Source of the DNA: Streptomyces sp. NBC_01283
GTDB taxonomy: Bacteria > Actinomycetota > Actinomycetes > Streptomycetales > Streptomycetaceae
NCBI RefSeq assembly: GCF_041435335.1
Contig: NZ_CP108430.1
Coordinates: 3,950,501-4,014,500, forward strand
DNA length: 64,000 nt
Direction: 5' to 3'
Position 1 is the first letter of the stretch. Each line of letters starts with the position of its first letter. A program made the position numbers and the translations under genes. Of the stretch, positions 40,144-51,203 are shown piece by piece. The notes under the pieces were generated by a model. That model did not search any database. It had not been told where the DNA came from and saw only the letters and a program-made list of their open reading frames with translations.

Positions 40144-40175
40144 CGGCCGCGGTCCCCCGAGGGGCACCGCGGCCG
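40144..40175 (-). terminator. Hairpin between adk and map
   Basis: CGGCCGCGGT and ACCGCGGCCG form a 10-bp stem over a C/G-rich loop that can pair further. There is no T tract. It could end or attenuate the secY-adk message before map. Confidence 0.6.
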
Positions 40176-40201
40176 AAACAGCGTACTGGACTGCGTACGG
40201 G

Positions 40202-40855
40202 CTACTTGTCGCCCTTGAGCGCGTCCATCGCACGCTTCGTGACCTCGTCCACCTTGCCGAGCGCGGAGATCGTCACCACCAGGCCCTGGGCCTTGTAGTG
40301 GTCGATGATCGGCTCGGTCTCGCGGTGGTACACGTCGAGACGCTTGCGTACGGTCTCTTCCTTGTCGTCACCGCGCTGGTAGAGCTCGCCGCCGCAGACG
40401 TCACAGACGCCCTCGGCCTTCGGCTTGCTGTACGTCACGTGGAAAACGTGGCTGGAATCGTTCCGGCAGATGCGGCGGCCGGCGATGCGCTTGACCACCT
40501 CGTCCTCGGGGACCTCCAGGTCGAGCACCGCGTCGAGCTTCTGGCCGTCCGTCTTGAGCGACTCGTCCAGGGCCTCGGCCTGCGACACGTTCCGCGGGAA
40601 GCCGTCGAGCAGGAAGCCGTTCACGGCGTCCGGCTGCATCATGCGGTCGTGCGCCATGCCGATGGTGACCTCGTCGGGAACGAGGTTGCCGGCGTCCATG
40701 AACGCCTTCGCCTGCTTGCCCAGCTCCGTGCCCTGGCTGATGTTGGCGCGGAAGAGGTCGCCCGTGGAGATGTGCGGGATCTTCAGGTTCTTGGCGAGGA
40801 ACGCGGCCTGCGTTCCCTTGCCCGCACCGGGCGGCCCGACGAGGACGATTCGCAT
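40202..40855 (-). CDS. adk: Adenylate kinase
   Basis: Adk balances ATP, ADP and AMP. The 217 residues start [17 protein letters not shown] (P-loop) and include [13 protein letters not shown]. The LID domain has Cys in RRICRND and CDVC, consistent with the zinc form. The ATG overlaps the secY stop (TGATG), so translation is coupled to secY, as in many bacteria. Confidence 0.97.
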   Translation of the reverse strand: MRIVLVGPPGAGKGTQAAFLAKNLKIPHISTGDLFRANISQGTELGKQAKAFMDAGNLVPDEVTIGMAHDRMMQPDAVNGFLLDGFPRNVSQAEALDESLKTDGQKLDAVLDLEVPEDEVVKRIAGRRICRNDSSHVFHVTYSKPKAEGVCDVCGGELYQRGDDKEETVRKRLDVYHRETEPIIDHYKAQGLVVTISALGKVDEVTKRAMDALKGDK

Positions 40856-42168
40856 CAGCGGAGGAACCCTTCGTAATTGCGCTGCTGGAGCTGGCTCTCG
40901 ATCTGCTTCACGGTCTCCAGACCCACACCCACGATGATCAGGATGCTTGTCCCGCCGAACGGGAAGTTCTGGTTCGCGCCGAAGCCCACCAACGCCATCG
41001 TCGGTACGAGAGCGATCAGACCCAGATACAGCGAGCCCGGCCACGTGATCCGGTTGAGTACGTAGCTCAAGTACTCAGCGGTCGGACGGCCAGCCCGGAT
41101 GCCCGGGATGAAGCCACCATACTTCTTCATGTTGTCCGCGACTTCCTCGGGGTTGAACGAGATAGCCACGTAGAAGAAGGCGAAGAACACGATCAACAAG
41201 AAGTACGTCGCGATGTAAATCGGGTGGTCGCCCTTGGTCAGGTTCGCCTCGATCCACCGCTTCCACCCGGAGTTGCCACCCGCGAACTGGGCGACGAGAG
41301 CGGGGATATAGAGCAGCGAAGAGGCGAAGATCACAGGGATGATGCCCGCCTGATTGACCTTCAGCGGAATGTACGTCGACGTGCCGCCGTAGGAACGGCG
41401 ACCGATCATGCGCTTCGCGTACTGGACCGGAATGCGGCGCTGAGCCTGCTCCACGAAGACGACCAGACCGACCATGACCAGACCGACCGCGATGACGGTG
41501 CCGAACTCGATCCAGCCGTCGGCCAGCGAGCCCTGCTTCTTGATCGCCCACAGGGCGCTCGGGAAGGTCGCGGCGATCGAGATGAACATCAGGATCGACA
41601 TGCCGTTGCCGATGCCGCGGTCGGTGATGAGCTCACCGAGCCACATGACGCAGGCCGTGCCCGCGGTCATCGTGATGACCATGGTGACGGTCACGAAGAT
41701 CGACTGGTCCGGAACGATCTCGGTGGCGACGGGGCAGCCGGAGAACAGCGAGCCCGTGCGTGCGGTGGCCACGAGGCCGGTGCCCTGGAGGATCGCGAGC
41801 GCGACGGTGAGATAACGCGTGTACTGCGTGATCTTCGCCGTGCCGGCCTGGCCCTCCTTCTTGAGCGCCTCCAACCGCGGGATCACCACGGTCAGCAGCT
41901 GCAGGATGATGCTCGCCGTGATGTACGGCATGATGCCGAGCGCGAAGATCGTGATCTGCAGCAGCGCCCCGCCACTCATCATGTTGACCAGACCGAACAA
42001 CCCCTGGTTGGAGTTGGCCTGGTCCATGCAGACCTGGACGTTCTTGTAGCTGACGCCCGGGATCGGAATGTGCGTACCGATCCGATAGATCACGATGATG
42101 CCGAGAGTGAAGAGCAGCTTCTTGCGCAGGTCGGGCGTCTTGAACGCCCGGGCGAACGCGGTGAGCAC
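40855..42168 (-). CDS. secY: Preprotein translocase subunit SecY
   Basis: SecY forms the ten-helix protein-conducting channel. The 437 residues contain the start [38 protein letters not shown], the plug helix region ([16 protein letters not shown]), the cytosolic loop [16 protein letters not shown], and [24 protein letters not shown] end. A strong hairpin at 42323-42354 separates it from rplO, so secY-adk probably has its own promoter in the 223-nt gap. Confidence 0.97.
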   Translation of the reverse strand: MLTAFARAFKTPDLRKKLLFTLGIIVIYRIGTHIPIPGVSYKNVQVCMDQANSNQGLFGLVNMMSGGALLQITIFALGIMPYITASIILQLLTVVIPRLEALKKEGQAGTAKITQYTRYLTVALAILQGTGLVATARTGSLFSGCPVATEIVPDQSIFVTVTMVITMTAGTACVMWLGELITDRGIGNGMSILMFISIAATFPSALWAIKKQGSLADGWIEFGTVIAVGLVMVGLVVFVEQAQRRIPVQYAKRMIGRRSYGGTSTYIPLKVNQAGIIPVIFASSLLYIPALVAQFAGGNSGWKRWIEANLTKGDHPIYIATYFLLIVFFAFFYVAISFNPEEVADNMKKYGGFIPGIRAGRPTAEYLSYVLNRITWPGSLYLGLIALVPTMALVGFGANQNFPFGGTSILIIVGVGLETVKQIESQLQQRNYEGFLR

Positions 42169-42322
42169 GGTGCCTCCTGCGACCCCCGCGCGCGTGCGTC
42201 AGAGGTAGTGGTCTGAGGATCGACGAATACGTATCAGTCAGAAAAACCGCACGGCGGACCGCACGGAGCTTAGACAGTGCACGCCACCTTACCGGCGACC
42301 GTGCCCCCCTTGGAACGACCAA

Positions 42323-42354
42323 CCGGGGATGCCCCTTTTGTGGGGCATCCCCGG
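42323..42354 (-). terminator. Hairpin between rplO and secY
   Basis: A perfect 13-bp stem (CCGGGGATGCCCC) closes on a 6-nt loop between rplO and secY. No T tract follows on the minus strand. It divides the spc operon into a ribosomal part and a secY part. Confidence 0.8.
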
Positions 42355-42391
42355 CTGGGAATCGCTCAAGTCATCGAGTGGCCTGAAGAAT

Positions 42392-42847
42392 TCAGACGAG
42401 CTCGGTGACGGTACCGCCGGCGGCGGTGATCTTCTCCTTGGCGGAGCCGGAGACGGCGTCAACCGTCACCTGCAGCGCCACGGTGACCTCACCCTGGCCG
42501 AGGACCTTGACGAGGCTGTTCTTGCGAACGGCACCCTTGGCGACGAGACCCTCGACGGTGACCTCGCCACCCTCGGGGAACAGCGCGCTCAGCTTGTCGA
42601 GGTTCACGACCTGGAACTCGGTCTTGAACGGGTTCTTGAAGCCCTTGAGCTTCGGGAGACGCATGTGGAGGGGCATCTGGCCACCCTCGAAGCGCTCCGG
42701 AACCTGGTAACGGGCCTTGGTGCCCTTGGTACCACGACCAGCGGTCTTACCCTTGGACGCCTCACCACGACCCACACGGGTCTTGGCGGTCTTGGCGCCC
42801 GGGGCGGGCCGGAGGTTGTGGACCTTCAGCGGGTTCTGCTCCGCCAT
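42392..42847 (-). CDS. rplO: 50S ribosomal protein L15
   Basis: The 151-residue protein begins [19 protein letters not shown] and has the Gly/Lys-rich [19 protein letters not shown] and [21 protein letters not shown]. One nt separates it from rpmD. The ATG 42847 start is the family norm. Confidence 0.97.
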   Translation of the reverse strand: MAEQNPLKVHNLRPAPGAKTAKTRVGRGEASKGKTAGRGTKGTKARYQVPERFEGGQMPLHMRLPKLKGFKNPFKTEFQVVNLDKLSALFPEGGEVTVEGLVAKGAVRKNSLVKVLGQGEVTVALQVTVDAVSGSAKEKITAAGGTVTELV

Positions 42848-42848
42848 G

Positions 42849-43031
42849 TCAGTCGACCTCCTCAACCGTCACGAGGTGGCGGACGGTGTTAGCCATTCCG
42901 CGGAACTCGGGGCGGTCTTCCTTGACGACCACGTCGTTCAGGCGCTTGAGCCCGAGCGAACGCAGCGTGTCGCGGTGGTTCTGCTTGCTGCCGATGTACG
43001 ACTTCGTCTGCGTGATCTTGAGGCGAGCCAT
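42849..43031 (-). CDS. rpmD: 50S ribosomal protein L30
   Basis: The 60-residue protein [21 protein letters not shown] has the L30 ferredoxin-like pattern, with [12 protein letters not shown]. Its ATG overlaps the rpsE stop (TAATG). Confidence 0.96.
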   Translation of the reverse strand: MARLKITQTKSYIGSKQNHRDTLRSLGLKRLNDVVVKEDRPEFRGMANTVRHLVTVEEVD

Positions 43032-43633
43032 TACGCACCCGCCCCGGCACGTGCACGAAGCAGGGCCGCGGGAGCGACGTCCTCGAGGGGCAGACCACGG
43101 CGAGCCGCGATCTCCTCGGGACGCTGCAGGCCCTTGAGGGCCGCCACGGTCGCGTGCACGATGTTGATCGCGTTCGAAGAACCGAGCGACTTCGACAGGA
43201 TGTCGTGAACGCCGGCGCACTCGAGCACAGCACGCACCGGGCCACCGGCGATAACACCGGTACCGGGGGAAGCAGGCTTGAGCAGGACGACGCCCGCGGC
43301 CTTCTCGCCCGTGATCGGGTGCGGGATGGTGCCCTGGATACGCGGAACCTTGAAGAAGTTCTTCTTGGCCTCTTCAACGCCCTTGGCGATGGCCGCGGGA
43401 ACTTCCTTGGCCTTGCCGTATCCGACACCTACGGTGCCGTCACCGTCGCCCACCACGACCAGCGCGGTGAAGCTGAAGCGGCGACCACCCTTGACAACCT
43501 TGGCGACACGGTTGATCGCGACAACGCGCTCAACGTATGCGGTCTTCTCGGCGGCAGCGCCACCGTCGCGACCCTTTCGGTCCCGCCGCTCGCCGCCACC
43601 GGCACCGCTTCCGCGGCGCTGGGGTCCAGCCAT
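43031..43633 (-). CDS. rpsE: 30S ribosomal protein S5
   Basis: S5 helps decoding accuracy at the 30S shoulder. Key stretches are [33 protein letters not shown], the spectinomycin-loop KVVKGGRRF, and [31 protein letters not shown]. The 200 residues include an N-terminal Gly/Arg-rich extension usual for actinobacteria. Confidence 0.97.
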   Translation of the reverse strand: MAGPQRRGSGAGGGERRDRKGRDGGAAAEKTAYVERVVAINRVAKVVKGGRRFSFTALVVVGDGDGTVGVGYGKAKEVPAAIAKGVEEAKKNFFKVPRIQGTIPHPITGEKAAGVVLLKPASPGTGVIAGGPVRAVLECAGVHDILSKSLGSSNAINIVHATVAALKGLQRPEEIAARRGLPLEDVAPAALLRARAGAGA

Positions 43634-43679
43634 TGGAATTACCTCTCTCTGTTACGTCCGCTAGCTCCGGAACCGGGGC

Positions 43680-44063
43680 TTAGAACTTCAGCCCGGCTTC
43701 GCGGGCGGCGTCCGCCAGAGCGGCAATGCGCCCGGCGTACTTGTTGCCACCGCGGTCGAACACGACGGTCTCGACACCCGCGGCCTTGGCACGCTCGGCA
43801 ACGAGCGCGCCGACCTGCTTGGCCTGCGCGGACTTGTCGGCCTCGCCACCGCGGATCGTGGTGTCCAGGGTCGACGCGGACGCAAGGGTGTGACCCTTGA
43901 GGTCGTCGATGACCTGAGCAACGATGTTGCGGTTCGAGCGAGTCACGACGAGGCGCGGACGCTCCGCCGTACCCGACACGTTCTTGCGGATGCGGATGTG
44001 GCGGCGGGCCTTGGCGGCACGCTTGTAAGCGTCACCCTTGGCGATCTTTACACCGTATGCCAT
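43680..44063 (-). CDS. rplR: 50S ribosomal protein L18
   Basis: L18 binds 5S rRNA. The 127 residues include [35 protein letters not shown] and [26 protein letters not shown]. It starts 3 nt after rplF. Confidence 0.97.
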   Translation of the reverse strand: MAYGVKIAKGDAYKRAAKARRHIRIRKNVSGTAERPRLVVTRSNRNIVAQVIDDLKGHTLASASTLDTTIRGGEADKSAQAKQVGALVAERAKAAGVETVVFDRGGNKYAGRIAALADAAREAGLKF

Positions 44064-44066
44064 GGC

Positions 44067-44606
44067 TTACTTACCTGCCTTTCCGACCTTGCGCCGGATG
44101 ACTTCGCCCTCGTACTTGACGCCCTTGGCCTTGTACGGGTCGGGCTTGCGCAGCTTGCGGATGTTGGCCGCAACCTCGCCGACCTTCTGCTTGTCGATGC
44201 CCTCGACCGAAAGCTTGGTCGCGGACTCCACCTTGAAGGTGATGCCCTCAGGGGCCTCGACCAGGATCGGGTGGCTGTAACCCAGCGAGAACTCCAGGTT
44301 GGAGCCCTTCGCGAGCACGCGGTAACCGACACCGCTGATCTCGAGCTTCTTCACGTAACCCGTGGTCACGCCGGTGATCATGTTCGCCACCAGCGTGCGG
44401 GACAGGCCGTGCAGGGCCTTGTTCTGACGCTCGTCGTTCGGGCGGGTGACGTTCAGAACGCCGTCCTCACCCTTAGCGATGTCGATCGGCGCGACGACGG
44501 TGTGGGAAAGGGAGCCCTTGGGGCCCTTAACCGCGACCGTCCGGCCGTCGATGGTGACGTCCACGCCGGCGGGAACCGTGATGGGGAGCTTGCCAATACG
44601 CGACAT
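44067..44606 (-). CDS. rplF: 50S ribosomal protein L6
   Basis: L6 lies near the factor-binding site. The 179 residues begin [20 protein letters not shown] and contain [15 protein letters not shown] and the C-terminal [27 protein letters not shown] signature. Gap of 21 nt before rpsH end. Confidence 0.97.
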   Translation of the reverse strand: MSRIGKLPITVPAGVDVTIDGRTVAVKGPKGSLSHTVVAPIDIAKGEDGVLNVTRPNDERQNKALHGLSRTLVANMITGVTTGYVKKLEISGVGYRVLAKGSNLEFSLGYSHPILVEAPEGITFKVESATKLSVEGIDKQKVGEVAANIRKLRKPDPYKAKGVKYEGEVIRRKVGKAGK

Positions 44607-44627
44607 TAGCTATTCCTCCGTTCCCGA

Positions 44628-45026
44628 CTACCAGACGTAGGCGAGGACTTCCCCACCTACGCCCTTCTTGCCTGCCTGCTGGCCGGTGAGGAGACCGTGG
44701 GACGTGGAGATAACCGCCACGCCCAGGCCGCCGAGCACCTTCGGCAGGTTGGTGGACTTCGCGTAAACCCGGAGACCGGGCTTGGAGATCCGCTTGATGC
44801 CCGCAATGGAGCGCTCACGGTTCGGGCCGAACTTCAGCTCGAGAACGAGGTTCTTGCCAACCTCGGCGTCCTCGACCTTCCAGCCCGTGATGAAGCCCTC
44901 CTGCTGGAGGATCTCCGCGATGTGAGACTTGATCTTGCTGTGCGGCATCGCCACGGTGTCGTGGTACGCCGAGTTCGCGTTACGCAGACGAGTCAGCATG
45001 TCCGCGATCGGATCAGTCATGGTCAT
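44628..45026 (-). CDS. rpsH: 30S ribosomal protein S8
   Basis: S8 binds the central domain of 16S rRNA and in E. coli represses the spc operon. The 132 residues include [33 protein letters not shown] and the end [29 protein letters not shown] 45026 has GAAGG 7 nt upstream. A 224-nt gap precedes it, unusual inside this operon. Confidence 0.97.
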   Translation of the reverse strand: MTMTDPIADMLTRLRNANSAYHDTVAMPHSKIKSHIAEILQQEGFITGWKVEDAEVGKNLVLELKFGPNRERSIAGIKRISKPGLRVYAKSTNLPKVLGGLGVAVISTSHGLLTGQQAGKKGVGGEVLAYVW

Positions 45027-45176
45027 GAATTGGCCTTCGGCCTCTCTCGCCGTGGTTTCCTATCTGCGCCATCCCTCTCCCCACTCAGAGGCGGGACGGG
45101 TGCGGCGCGGGGACCTACGGCGTAGTAAGTCGGTCAGGGCGGCAGGCGCCCAACCCTCCTAGCCTAAGGCATGGAG

Positions 45177-45189
45177 AGGTGGGCCACCT
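45177..45189. promoter_or_regulatory. Palindrome in the rpsN-rpsH gap
   Basis: AGGTGGGCCACCT is a perfect 13-nt palindrome in the 224-nt gap between rpsN and rpsH. The gap also holds TAGGCTAGGAGGG and no coding sequence I can support. An internal promoter or an S8-responsive leader are both possible. Confidence 0.4.
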
Positions 45190-45250
45190 ACCGACCAGAT
45201 ACTTACCGAGAGCCTCCAGTAATTCCCAAGTCCCTAAGGACAGAGGGGAA

Positions 45251-45436
45251 TTACCAGGAGCTCTTGGTCACGCCCGGCAGCTCGCCACGGTGAGCCATCT
45301 CACGAAGGCACACGCGGCAGAGGCCGAACTTGCGGTACACGGAGTGCGGACGGCCACAGCGCTGGCAGCGGGTGTAGCCGCGCACACCGAACTTGGGCTT
45401 ACGAGCAGCCTTGGCAATAAGAGCCTTCTTCGCCAT
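45251..45436 (-). CDS. rpsN: 30S ribosomal protein S14, zinc-binding (type Z)
   Basis: The 61-residue form with four Cys ligands (24, 27, 40, 43 in RCQRCGRP and LCRVCLRE) is the zinc-dependent S14; the long zinc-free paralogue is not in this window. ATG 45436, 5 nt after rplE. Confidence 0.96.
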   Translation of the reverse strand: MAKKALIAKAARKPKFGVRGYTRCQRCGRPHSVYRKFGLCRVCLREMAHRGELPGVTKSSW

Positions 45437-45441
45437 CTCGC

Positions 45442-45999
45442 TTACGCCTCCTTGAAGGGGAAGCCGAGGTGACGGAGAAGGGCACGGCCTTCGGCGTCGT
45501 TGGTCGCCGTGGTGACCACGGTGATGTCCATACCCCGGACGCGGTCGATCTTGTCCTGGTCGATCTCGTGGAACATGACCTGCTCCGTGAGACCGAAGGT
45601 GTAGTTGCCACGGCCGTCGAACTGCTTGGGGGACAGACCACGGAAGTCGCGGATGCGCGGAAGCGCGAGCGACAGGGTGCGGTCCAGGAACTCCCACATG
45701 CGGTCGCCACGGAGCGTGACGTGGCAGCCGATCGGCTGACCCTCGCGCAGCTTGAACTGCGCGATGGACTTCCGGGCCTTCGTGATGGCCGGCTTCTGAC
45801 CCGTGATGGTGGTCAGGTCACGGACGGCACCGTCCATGAGCTTCGAGTCACGGGCGGCGTCGCCGACACCCATGTTGACCACGATCTTGACGAGACCCGG
45901 GGTCTGCATGACGTTCTCGTACGAGAACTCTTCCTGCAGCTTGCCCGCGATCTCCTCGCGGTACTTCGTCTTCAGACGCGGAGTGGTGGTGGTCGTCAT
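45442..45999 (-). CDS. rplE: 50S ribosomal protein L5
   Basis: L5 binds 5S rRNA. The 185 residues include [70 protein letters not shown] and [27 protein letters not shown] overlaps the rplX stop by 1 nt. Confidence 0.97.
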   Translation of the reverse strand: MTTTTTPRLKTKYREEIAGKLQEEFSYENVMQTPGLVKIVVNMGVGDAARDSKLMDGAVRDLTTITGQKPAITKARKSIAQFKLREGQPIGCHVTLRGDRMWEFLDRTLSLALPRIRDFRGLSPKQFDGRGNYTFGLTEQVMFHEIDQDKIDRVRGMDITVVTTATNDAEGRALLRHLGFPFKEA

Positions 46000-46322
46000 C
46001 AGATGTCCTCACCCGTCCGCTTGGCAACGCGGATCTTGTTGCCGTCATCGTCGAAGCGGAAACCGACACGCGTGACGACCTTGTTGCCGTCCTTCTCCAC
46101 GACGAGCTGAACGTTGCTCACGTGGACAGGGGCTTCGGTGGTCACGATGCCGCCGGCCTGCGAACCGCTGGCGGTCGGGCCGGCCTTCGTGTGCTTCTTG
46201 ACCCGGTTGACACCCTCGACCAGGACGCGCTCGTCGCGCGGGTAAGCGGCAATGACCTTGCCCTGCTTGCCCTTGTCCTTACCGGTGATGACCTGAACCA
46301 GGTCGCCCTTCTTGATCTTCAT
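45999..46322 (-). CDS. rplX: 50S ribosomal protein L24
   Basis: L24 starts 50S assembly. The 107 residues begin [39 protein letters not shown], the KOW motif, then [30 protein letters not shown]. Confidence 0.97.
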   Translation of the reverse strand: MKIKKGDLVQVITGKDKGKQGKVIAAYPRDERVLVEGVNRVKKHTKAGPTASGSQAGGIVTTEAPVHVSNVQLVVEKDGNKVVTRVGFRFDDDGNKIRVAKRTGEDI

Positions 46323-46324
46323 GC

Positions 46325-46693
46325 TTACAGCACCTCCGGCGCGAGCGAGATGATCTTCATGAACTTCTTCTCGCGCAGCTCACGGCCGACGGGGCCGAAG
46401 ATACGGGTGCCGCGAGGGTCGCCGTCGTTCTTCAGAATGACGGCGGCGTTCTCGTCGAAGCGGATGTACGAGCCGTCGGGACGGCGGCGCTCCTTGACGG
46501 TGCGAACGATGACCGCCTTGACGACGTCACCCTTCTTCACGTTGCCACCGGGGATCGCGTCCTTGACGGTGGCGACAATGACGTCACCGATGCCCGCGTA
46601 GCGGCGACCCGAGCCACCGAGAACACGGATGGTGAGAATTTCCTTCGCACCCGTGTTGTCGGCGATCCGAAGTCGCGACTCCTGCTGGATCAC
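46325..46693 (-). CDS. rplN: 50S ribosomal protein L14
   Basis: L14 contacts 16S rRNA in an intersubunit bridge. The 122 residues begin at GTG 46693 ([17 protein letters not shown]), with AGGAGA 6 nt upstream, and contain [21 protein letters not shown]. The 99-nt gap to rpsQ marks the S10-spc boundary and may hold the spc promoter. Confidence 0.97.
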   Translation of the reverse strand: MIQQESRLRIADNTGAKEILTIRVLGGSGRRYAGIGDVIVATVKDAIPGGNVKKGDVVKAVIVRTVKERRRPDGSYIRFDENAAVILKNDGDPRGTRIFGPVGRELREKKFMKIISLAPEVL

Positions 46694-46792
46694 GTCTATC
46701 TCCTGTTTGTCTGCCGGTTCCCGGCGGGGACTGTGCTTGACAGTCCCCACCGAGCCTGGCGGAACTGATCCGAGAGGGAAAACCCCTCGGAA

Positions 46793-47077
46793 TTACTTGG
46801 CCTTCTCGAGGATCTCGACGATGCGCCAGCGCTTGGTCGCCGACAGCGGACGCGTCTCCATCAGGAGGACGCGGTCGCCGACGCCGGCAGCGTTCTGCTC
46901 GTCGTGCGCCTTGAGCTTGTTCGTACGGCGGATGACCTTGCCGTACAGCGCGTGCTTCACACGGTCCTCGACAGCGACGACGACGGTCTTGTCCATCTTG
47001 TCGCTGACGACCAGACCCTCACGGGTCTTGCGGAATCCGCGGTCGCTCTTGGTCTCAGTCACGTTGCTCTCGCTCAT
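46793..47077 (-). CDS. rpsQ: 30S ribosomal protein S17
   Basis: The 94-residue OB-fold protein carries the motif [42 protein letters not shown] and [23 protein letters not shown]. Last gene of the S10 set; ATG overlaps the rpmC stop. Confidence 0.97.
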   Translation of the reverse strand: MSESNVTETKSDRGFRKTREGLVVSDKMDKTVVVAVEDRVKHALYGKVIRRTNKLKAHDEQNAAGVGDRVLLMETRPLSATKRWRIVEILEKAK

Positions 47078-47301
47078 CAGGCGCTCTCCACCGTCTCGAT
47101 GCCCAGCTCGCGCTCACGCATGAGGGTGTAGATCCGCGCGATGTCCTTACGGACGGCCTTGAGCCGACCGTGGTTCTCGAGCTGACCGGTCGCCGCCTGG
47201 AAGCGGAGGTTGAACAGCTCTTCCTTGGCTTCGCGGAGCTTCGCGAGAAGCTCCTCGTCACCCAGTTCGCGCAGCTCGGACGCCTTGGTACCGGCCGACA
47301 T
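47077..47301 (-). CDS. rpmC: 50S ribosomal protein L29
   Basis: The 74-residue helical protein near the tunnel exit includes [50 protein letters not shown] prefer ATG 47301 (TGATG overlap with rplP stop); a GTG one codon earlier is possible. Confidence 0.96.
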   Translation of the reverse strand: MSAGTKASELRELGDEELLAKLREAKEELFNLRFQAATGQLENHGRLKAVRKDIARIYTLMRERELGIETVESA

Positions 47302-47720
47302 CACGACTCACCTGCCTCGCGCCGAACAATCCGGCACTTCATCGGAAGCTTGTGAGCAGCGCGGGTAAGCGCCTCACGCGCAGTCTTCTCATTCGGGTAG
47401 GACAGCTCGAACATCACCCGTCCGGGCTTGACGTTCGCGACCCACCACTCGGGGGAACCCTTACCGGAACCCATGCGGGTCTCGGCGGGCTTCTTCGTCA
47501 GCGGGCGGTCCGGGTAAATGTTGATCCAGACCTTGCCGCCACGCTTGATGTGGCGGGTCATCGCGATACGAGCCGCCTCGATCTGGCGGTTGGTCACGTA
47601 CGCCGGAGTGAGGGCCTGAATGCCGTACTCGCCGAACGCAACCTGCGTACCACCCTTGGACATACCGCTGCGCTTCGGGTGGTGCTGCTTGCGGTGCTTG
47701 ACCCTACGAGGGATCAGCAT
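47301..47720 (-). CDS. rplP: 50S ribosomal protein L16
   Basis: L16 positions A-site tRNA. The 139 residues begin [19 protein letters not shown] and contain [38 protein letters not shown] and [28 protein letters not shown]. Confidence 0.97.
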   Translation of the reverse strand: MLIPRRVKHRKQHHPKRSGMSKGGTQVAFGEYGIQALTPAYVTNRQIEAARIAMTRHIKRGGKVWINIYPDRPLTKKPAETRMGSGKGSPEWWVANVKPGRVMFELSYPNEKTAREALTRAAHKLPMKCRIVRREAGES

Positions 47721-47725
47721 GTCGG

Positions 47726-48568
47726 TCAGGCCTCCGTTCCGGTGCTCTCAGCCGGAGCGGCAGCTGCGGCGGGAGCGTCGGCCTTGGGGGCCTCGGCAGC
47801 CGGCGCGGACTGCTGCTGCGGCTTGCGGCCGCGGCCGCCACGCTCGCCACCACGGCCACTACGGGCCGGTCGGTCGTTGCCGCCACCACGGGCCGGGCGG
47901 TTACCCGCACGGGCCGCGGCGTTCTCGGCGCGGACCTCGGCGATGTTCTTGACGTCGCCCTTGTAGATCCAGACCTTCACGCCGATACGGCCGAAGGTCG
48001 TCTTGGCCTCGAAGAAGCCGTAGTCGACGTTCGCACGGAGCGTGTGCAGCGGCACACGACCCTCGCGGTAGAACTCCGACCGGGACATCTCGGCGCCGCC
48101 GAGACGGCCACCACACTGGATCTTGATGCCCTTGGCGCCGGCCTTCATCGTCGACTGCATGCTCTTACGCATGGCGCGACGGAAGGAGACGCGGGAGGAC
48201 AGCTGCTCCGCAACGGCCTGCGCGACCAGCTGAGCGTCGACCTCGGGGTTCTTGACCTCGAGGATGTTCAGCTGGACCTGCTTGCCCGTGAGCTTCTCGA
48301 GGTCACCGCGGATGCGGTCGGCCTCGGCGCCACGGCGGCCGATGACGATGCCGGGACGCGCGGTGTGGATGTCCACCCGCACGCGGTCACGGGTGCGCTC
48401 GATCTCAACCTTCGAGATGCCGGCGCGCTCCATGCCGGACGTCATCATCCGACGGATGGCGACGTCTTCCTTGACGTAGTCCTTGTACAGCTTGTCGGCG
48501 TACCAACGCGACTTGAAGTCGGTGGTAATGCCGAGCCGGAACCCGTGCGGGTTTACCTTCTGGCCCAT
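47726..48568 (-). CDS. rpsC: 30S ribosomal protein S3
   Basis: S3 forms part of the mRNA entry site. The first 215 residues are standard ([24 protein letters not shown]-domain [55 protein letters not shown] type). A low-complexity tail ([22 protein letters not shown], then Ala/Pro-rich) extends it to 280, usual for Streptomyces. Confidence 0.97.
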   Translation of the reverse strand: MGQKVNPHGFRLGITTDFKSRWYADKLYKDYVKEDVAIRRMMTSGMERAGISKVEIERTRDRVRVDIHTARPGIVIGRRGAEADRIRGDLEKLTGKQVQLNILEVKNPEVDAQLVAQAVAEQLSSRVSFRRAMRKSMQSTMKAGAKGIKIQCGGRLGGAEMSRSEFYREGRVPLHTLRANVDYGFFEAKTTFGRIGVKVWIYKGDVKNIAEVRAENAAARAGNRPARGGGNDRPARSGRGGERGGRGRKPQQQSAPAAEAPKADAPAAAAAPAESTGTEA

Positions 48569-48915
48569 TACCGGGTTCCTTCCTTGCTGCTGACGACCAC
48601 GGTGATGTGGCTGGTCCGCTTACGGATCCGGTAGGCGCGACCCTGAGCACGCGGACGGAACCGCTTCAGGGTCGGGCCCTCATCCACGTACGCCTCGCTG
48701 ATGACCAGCGAAGAGGCGTCACTGTGGTCGTAGTTGTGTGCAGCGTTGGCAATGGCGCTGTCAAGCACCTTGCCAACCGGCACGCTCGCGGCCTGCGGGG
48801 CGAAACGCAGGACCGCCTGAGCCTCCGTGGCATCCATGCCACGGATGAGGTCCACCACTCGGCGGGCCTTCATGGGCGTGACGCGGATGTACCGCGCCTG
48901 GGCCCTGGCTTCCAT
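48568..48915 (-). CDS. rplV: 50S ribosomal protein L22
   Basis: L22 lines the exit tunnel. From ATG 48915 the 115 residues run [19 protein letters not shown] to [19 protein letters not shown] lies about 5 nt upstream; ATG 48939 (MTYTEGTT) is in frame but less likely. Stop overlaps the rpsC start. Confidence 0.96.
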   Translation of the reverse strand: MEARAQARYIRVTPMKARRVVDLIRGMDATEAQAVLRFAPQAASVPVGKVLDSAIANAAHNYDHSDASSLVISEAYVDEGPTLKRFRPRAQGRAYRIRKRTSHITVVVSSKEGTR

Positions 48916-48956
48916 GGTTGTCCCTTCGGTGTAAGTCATAGTCGTTCCACCCCGCG

Positions 48957-49238
48957 CTAGCGGCGCTTCGACTTCCGGTCGTCCTTGACGTGGCCGCGGA
49001 AGGTGCGAGTCGGCGAGAACTCGCCGAGCTTGTGGCCGACCATCGCCTCGGTGACGAACACCGGGATGTGGGTCTTGCCGTTGTGCACCGCGATCGTGTG
49101 GCCCAGCATGGCCGGGACGATCATCGAGCGACGGGACCAGGTCTTGATGACGTTCTTGGAACCTGCTTCGTTCTGGACATCCACCTTCTTGATGAGGTGT
49201 CCGTCGACGAAGGGTCCCTTCTTGAGACTGCGCGGCAT
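48957..49238 (-). CDS. rpsS: 30S ribosomal protein S19
   Basis: The 93-residue protein starts [19 protein letters not shown] and contains [51 protein letters not shown], a near-universal S19 sequence. Confidence 0.97.
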   Translation of the reverse strand: MPRSLKKGPFVDGHLIKKVDVQNEAGSKNVIKTWSRRSMIVPAMLGHTIAVHNGKTHIPVFVTEAMVGHKLGEFSPTRTFRGHVKDDRKSKRR

Positions 49239-49250
49239 CTAAACCCGCTC

Positions 49251-50087
49251 CTAGCGCTTCTTGTTCGTCTTGCGGCGGCGGACGATGTACTTGTTGCTCG
49301 CCTTCTTCGGCGAACGAGTACGACCCTCCTTCTGACCCCACGGCGAGACCGGGTGGCGACCACCGGAAGTCTTGCCTTCACCACCACCGTGCGGGTGGTC
49401 GACCGGGTTCATCGCCACACCGCGAACGGTCGGGCGAACGCCAAGCCAGCGCTTACGGCCGGCCTTGCCCCAGTTGATGTTCGACTGCTCGGCGTTGCCG
49501 ACCTCGCCAATCGTGGCGCGGCAGCGGACGTCGACCAGACGGATCTCACCCGACGGCATACGAAGGTGGGCCATGGAGCCCTCCTTCGCCAGCAGCTGCA
49601 CGGAGGCACCCGCGGAGCGGGCGAACTTCGCGCCGCCGCCGGGCCGCAGCTCGATGGCGTGGATGGTCGTACCGACCGGGATGTTGCGGAGGGCCAGGTT
49701 GTTGCCCGGCTTGATGTCCGCGCCCGGTCCGTTCTCGACCCGGTCACCCTGCGACAGGTTGCGGGGGGCCAGGATGTAGCGCTTCTCGCCGTCCGCGTAG
49801 TGCAGGAGCGCGATGCGCGCGGTGCGGTTCGGGTCGTACTCGATGTGCGCGACCTTCGCCGGCACGCCGTCCTTGTCGTGACGACGGAAGTCGATCACTC
49901 GGTAGGCGCGCTTGTGTCCGCCACCCTGGTGGCGAACGGTCACACGACCGGCGTTGTTACGGCCGCCCTTGCTGTGCAGCGGGCGGACCAGCGACTTCTC
50001 CGGCGTGGACCGCGTTACCTCGACGAAGTCGGCGACGCTGGAGCCACGACGGCCCGGCGTAGTCGGCTTGTACTTGCGGATTCCCAT
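49251..50087 (-). CDS. rplB: 50S ribosomal protein L2
   Basis: L2 supports the peptidyl-transferase centre. The 278 residues show [43 protein letters not shown] and the catalytic-region [29 protein letters not shown]. Confidence 0.98.
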   Translation of the reverse strand: MGIRKYKPTTPGRRGSSVADFVEVTRSTPEKSLVRPLHSKGGRNNAGRVTVRHQGGGHKRAYRVIDFRRHDKDGVPAKVAHIEYDPNRTARIALLHYADGEKRYILAPRNLSQGDRVENGPGADIKPGNNLALRNIPVGTTIHAIELRPGGGAKFARSAGASVQLLAKEGSMAHLRMPSGEIRLVDVRCRATIGEVGNAEQSNINWGKAGRKRWLGVRPTVRGVAMNPVDHPHGGGEGKTSGGRHPVSPWGQKEGRTRSPKKASNKYIVRRRKTNKKR

Positions 50088-50126
50088 TTCTCAGTCCTCG
50101 TCCGATATTCGGACCAGGGCGCTCCG

Positions 50127-50543
50127 TTAGGAGGCCTGGCCGAAGATGTCGATACGGTCGCCCTCAGCAAGGGTCACGATCGCGCGCTTGGTGTCAGCGC
50201 GCTTACCGAACCCCGTGCGGGTGCGCTTGCGCTTGCCCTGGCGGTTGATCGTGTTGACCCCAGTGACCTTGACCGAGAAGACCGCCTCGACGGCCTGCTT
50301 GATCTGGGTCTTGTTGGCGCCGGGCGCAACGACGAAGGTGTACTTGCCCTCGTCGAGGAGCGCGTAGCTCTTCTCGGAGACGACCGGCTTGACGAGGACG
50401 TCACGGGGGTCCGTGAAGCTCTTGCTCAGCGGCGTCTCGACGGTGTTCTTGCCCTCGGTGGCGTGGCGCTTCGCCTTGGCGAGGCGCGCGGCCTTGGCGG
50501 CCTTGGCCGCCTTGGGGGCGATGCTCGGGTGACGCGTAGCCAT
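50127..50543 (-). CDS. rplW: 50S ribosomal protein L23
   Basis: L23 is the docking site for trigger factor and SRP at the tunnel exit. The core is [28 protein letters not shown] to [20 protein letters not shown]. An Ala/Lys-rich N-terminal extension of about 40 residues ([20 protein letters not shown]) is present. Confidence 0.97.
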   Translation of the reverse strand: MATRHPSIAPKAAKAAKAARLAKAKRHATEGKNTVETPLSKSFTDPRDVLVKPVVSEKSYALLDEGKYTFVVAPGANKTQIKQAVEAVFSVKVTGVNTINRQGKRKRTRTGFGKRADTKRAIVTLAEGDRIDIFGQAS

Positions 50544-51196
50544 CAGGCTTCGCTCCCTTCGGTCTCATCGGCCTTGGGGCCAGACACGAAGGACTCGAAG
50601 GCGGCCTTGGTGAAGACCACGTCGTCCGAGACGAGCACGTCGTACGTGTTCAGCTGGCCCGGCTCCAGGATGTGCACCTGGGGCAGGTTGCGGGCGGAGA
50701 GCAGCGAAGTCTCGTCCGCGCGGTCGATGACCAGGAGCACGTTCTTGCGCTCGCTGACCTTGCCGAGCAGCGTCTTCGCGGCCTTGGTGGAGATCTCGCC
50801 CTCGACCACGTTGGTGACAACGTGGATGCGAGCGTTGCGGGCCCGGTCGGTGAGGGCGTGGCGCAGGGCCGCGGCCTTCATCTTCTTCGGGGTCCGCTGC
50901 GAGTAGTCACGCGGCTGCGGGCCGTGGACGACGCCACCACCGGCGAACTGCGGCGCACGGGTCGAACCCTGGCGCGCGCGGCCGGTGCCCTTCTGGCGGT
51001 ACGGCTTCTTGCCGCCACCGCGGACTTCACCGCGGCGCTTGGTCTTGTGCGTGCCCTGACGGGCAGCTGCCAGCTGAGCGACAACGACCTGGTGGATCAG
51101 CGGAATGCTGATCTTCTCGACGTCGAAGATCTCCGAGGGGAGCTCGACGGTCCCGGCCTTGTCGCCTGCCGGCGAAAGGATGTCAATGGTGCTCAT
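50543..51196 (-). CDS. rplD: 50S ribosomal protein L4
   Basis: L4 extends a loop into the exit tunnel. From ATG 51196, 217 residues include [43 protein letters not shown] (the loop) and [15 protein letters not shown]. It overlaps rplW by 1 nt. Confidence 0.97.
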   Translation of the reverse strand: MSTIDILSPAGDKAGTVELPSEIFDVEKISIPLIHQVVVAQLAAARQGTHKTKRRGEVRGGGKKPYRQKGTGRARQGSTRAPQFAGGGVVHGPQPRDYSQRTPKKMKAAALRHALTDRARNARIHVVTNVVEGEISTKAAKTLLGKVSERKNVLLVIDRADETSLLSARNLPQVHILEPGQLNTYDVLVSDDVVFTKAAFESFVSGPKADETEGSEA

Positions 51197-51203
51197 CGGT
51201 TCC

